49,478 bases of DNA, taken from assembly GCF_000003605.2 (NCBI RefSeq), contig NW_003143805.1, positions 138,254 to 187,731 on the forward strand, written 5' to 3'. The notes under the pieces were generated by a model that saw only the letters and a program-made list of their open reading frames with translations, was not told the origin of the DNA and made no database searches. Positions 46,699 to 49,478 of the stretch are shown piece after piece. Source of the DNA: Saccoglossus kowalevskii (lineage: Eukaryota; Hemichordata; Enteropneusta; Harrimaniidae). The position numbers and the translations under genes are program-made. How positions within the stretch are numbered: the stretch's first letter is position 1; each line of letters opens with the position of its first letter.

Positions 46699-46920
46699 CA
46701 TACTGCCCATTTGCAAATAAAATATTTTAAAATCCGTGTGCACATCAGAAGTGTCTCAACAGTCGTATTAATAATGTATTAGATAGAAAAAATATTGAAG
46801 ATCATGCGTAACGTAATTTATGTATTGTTACAGTTACTGTATTGAAATGATATTATTGTATTAAAATGATATAGTCTCGGTTTTTTTCGTGCCTAACATG
46901 GATGAATGTCGTGCGTAACC

Positions 46921-46961
46921 TTAATTAATTAATTAATTAATTAATTCATTCATTCATTAAT
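46921..46961. repeat. TTAA/ATTC tetranucleotide microsatellite
   Basis: About six AATT units followed by three ATTC units; a simple repeat. Confidence 0.9.
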
Positions 46962-47814
46962 AATTCTCAAAATGTCACTTTACATAAAAGTAGTGGTTCC
47001 ATAATCAAACAATGTGTCTCAGTTCTTAACATTAATTCCCACGTGTTAACTAATTAACCCGACCCCAAACAGATGATGGTAACAGTTTATTGAACGTATG
47101 TAAGAATTAGAAGTCGTGTTTATGACATGAAAAGAATAATCGCCTAACTCAAATAACTCAATTATTGTCTAGAAAACATGCATACAATTGGATACGTATG
47201 GTGCATAGAAATCGATGAACGTACATAATTATTTGAACAAAACACAAATTCTATTCTTTGCGAAAGCTTTTCAGAGCTGCATATTAACTCAACAATGTAG
47301 AACATTTGCAATATCATAATGGTGAACATGTATGTGTTTTAACGTCTGTTTTGGGATGAAAAATGATTTAGGTATACATTCGCGATCATAAGAAAAATTA
47401 AGGGTTTCAGTGTGACATTCCTGATCCATTCCCCTAAAAGACGTATCAAGGCACCGACACATTTTTTTTAACTGAAAATCGATATTTGTCTTTAAAAAGT
47501 AGACAAAACAAAGAGAAGGATTTTATAAATCAGAAAATCTTAATTCTTTTATAGTCATCTATTATATTCTATTATATTATAGATAGGATATATTTGCCTG
47601 GTTAATTTTGTGTGATTTGTGAATATCCAATTTTATACCTTCGTATGCTAATGATACCGCTTTTCAATGTATTCTCGTCCCAATATAATTTCGTTCCAAC
47701 ACAATTTCGTCCCAGTACAATTCCATCTGATCACCACCACATGGCATCATATACTAATAGTACAAATCGCAACTTTACGGACATGTGCAGGATAATAGTC
47801 AATTTTGATGTATG

Positions 47815-49478
47815 TGTGCAGGGTGTTGTGTCGATTTCGACATACTTCGGTAATGTGTTGTCGATGTCAACGTAATTGTGCAGGGTGTTATCGATTCCAA
47901 CGTACGTGTGCAGTGTGGTGTCGATTTCAACGAACGTGTGCAGTGTGTTGTCCATTTCAAAGAACGTCTGCAGTGTGTTGTCGATTTCAACGAACGTGTG
48001 CAATGTGTTGTCGATGTCAATGTACATGTGCAGTGTGTTGTCAATTTCAACGAATGTGTGCAGTGTGTTGTTGATTTCAACGAACGTGTGCAGTGTGTTG
48101 TCGATTTCAACGTACGTGTGCAGTGTGTTGTCAATTTCAACGAACGTGTACAGTGTGTTGTTTATTTCAACGTACGTGTGCAGTGTATTGTCGATTTCAA
48201 CGTACGTATGCAGTGTGTTGTCCATTTAAACGAACATGTGCAGTGTGTTGTCGATTTCAACGAACGTGTTCGGTGTGTTGTCCATTTCAACGAACGTGTG
48301 CAGGGTGTTGTCCATTTCAACGAACGTGTGCAATGTGTTGTCGATGGCAGCGTACTTGCGTAGTGTGTTGTCGATTTCAACAAACGTGTGCGGGTTGTTG
48401 TCAATTTCAACGAACGTGTGCAGTGTGTTGTTGATTTGAACGAACGTGTGCAGTGTATTGTCGATTTCAAAGAACGTGTGCAGTGTGTTGTCCATTTCAC
48501 CGAACGTGCGCAGTGTGTTGTTGATTTCAACGAACGTGTGCAGTGTGTTGTCGATTTCAACGTACGTGTGCAGTGTGTTGTCAATTTCAACGAACGTGTT
48601 CGGTGTGTTGTCGATTTCAACGTACGTGTGCAAGGTGTTGTCGATTTTAACGTACGTGTGCAATGTGTTGTCAATTTTAAAGTACGTGTGCAAGGTGTTG
48701 TCCATTTTAAAGTACGTGTGCAAGGTGTTGTCCATTTTAAAGTACGTGTGCAAGGTGTTGTCGATTTCAAAGTACGTGTGCAAGGTGTTGTCGATTCAAA
48801 GTACGTGTGCAAGGTGTTGTCCATTTTAAAGTACGTGTGCAAGGTGTTGTCGATTTCAACGTACGTGTGCAGTGTGTTGTCGATTTCAACGTACGTGTGC
48901 AGTGTGTTGTCGATTTCAACGTACGTATGCAGTGTATTGTCGATTTCAACGTACGTATGCAGTGTGTTGTCCATTTAAACGAACATGTGCAGTGTGTTGT
49001 CGATTTCAACGAACGTGTTCGGTGTGTTGTCCATTTCAACGTACGTGTGCAAGGTGTTGTCGATTTCAACGTACGTATGCAGTGTGTTGTCCATTTAAAC
49101 GAACATGTGCAGTGTGTTGTCGATGTCAACGTAATTGTGCAGGGTGTTATCGATTCCAACGTATGTGTGCAGTGTGGTGTCGATTTCAACGAACGTGTGC
49201 AGGGTGTTGTCCATTTCAACGAACGTGTGCAATGTGTTGTCGATGGCAGCGTACTTGCGTAGTGTGTTGTCGATTTCAACGTACGTGTGCAGTGTGTTGT
49301 CGATTTCAACGTACGTGTGCAGTGTGTTGTCGATTTCAACGTACGTGTGCAGTGTATTGTCGATTTCAACGTACGTATGCAGTGTGTTGTCCATTTAAAC
49401 GAACATGTGCAGTGTGTTGTCGATTTCATCGAACGTGTTCGGTGTGTTGTTCATTTCAACGTACGTGTGCAAGGTGTT
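47815..49478. repeat. 30-bp CpG-dense minisatellite, about 55 units, continues past the window
   Basis: The plus-strand unit is CAGTGTGTTGTCGATTTCAA followed by CGTACGTGTG, with three CpGs per unit, unlike its AT-rich surroundings. Because 30 is divisible by 3, long frames stay open on both strands. On the minus strand the main frame encodes a 10-residue repeat, HTYVEIDNTL, interrupted by TAA where the TTTAAACG variant occurs (48225, 48974, 49094, 49394) and shifted by a 29-bp unit near 48793. Rare variants recur in order (GATGGCAGCGTACTTGCG near 48343 and 49243; GTAATTGTGCAGGGTGTTAT near 47871 and 49131), showing block duplication. Confidence 0.95.

Larger units (their letters stand above)
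44806..47814 (-). other. Upstream flank of PKD1
   Basis: 3-kb region 5' of the start codon. It presumably holds the promoter, but I cannot place a start site or TATA box in the right orientation. A palindromic TTCACGTGAA (E-box CACGTG at 44826-44831) lies just upstream of the start codon. An inverted-repeat element (46487-46698), a GAT microsatellite (45868-45922) and an AATT tract (46921-46961) are listed separately. No other gene is recognised. Confidence 0.6.

Overview
The window is animal nuclear DNA: AT-rich, intron-rich and full of minisatellites and small transposon remnants. Its only convincing gene is a polycystin-1 (PKD1-type) gene on the minus strand. I joined 24 coding exons from the start codon at 44805 to the exon ending at 97. 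Every junction has GT-AG splice sites, and the reading frame is compatible across all 23 introns. The joined exons give about 3,600 codons. The gene runs off the left edge before the last transmembrane segments, so the polycystin cation-channel domain lies outside the window.

Domain order from the N-terminus is: signal peptide, LRRNT, about seven LRRs (six of them on separate 72-bp exons), LRRCT, WSC, the first PKD repeat, an unrecognised module where vertebrate polycystin-1 has a C-type lectin domain, an EGF-like module, fifteen more PKD repeats (16 in all) and the start of REJ on one 5.1-kb exon, the rest of REJ, a GAIN domain with a GPS site (HL|TS), TM1, PLAT, TM2-TM3, and most of the TM3-TM4 cytoplasmic loop. 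The residue positions of REJ, GPS and PLAT nearly match those I remember for human polycystin-1. I therefore read it as a PKD1 orthologue from a marine invertebrate, perhaps a non-vertebrate deuterostome such as a hemichordate, although the species cannot be fixed from sequence alone.

Layout: 1-7.7 kb holds exons 24-16 (cytoplasmic loop, PLAT, GPS) and two tandem-repeat fields. 7.7-20.8 kb holds exons 15-11 (GAIN, REJ, PKD array) and a 2.5-kb minisatellite in intron 13. 20.8-27.7 kb holds exons 10-2 (N-terminal domains). 27.7-44.55 kb is the 16.9-kb intron 1, with a LINE fragment, a 1-kb TTAA-flanked element and two minisatellites. 44.55-44.8 kb is exon 1. 44.8-49.5 kb is upstream DNA with an inverted-repeat element and a CpG-dense 30-bp minisatellite that runs off the right edge.

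The most unusual signals are an intron-17 minisatellite that has copied the exon-17 splice donor about 14 times, an orphan histone-type 3' stem-loop in intron 23, and a minisatellite that reaches to about a dozen bases from the exon-14 acceptor.
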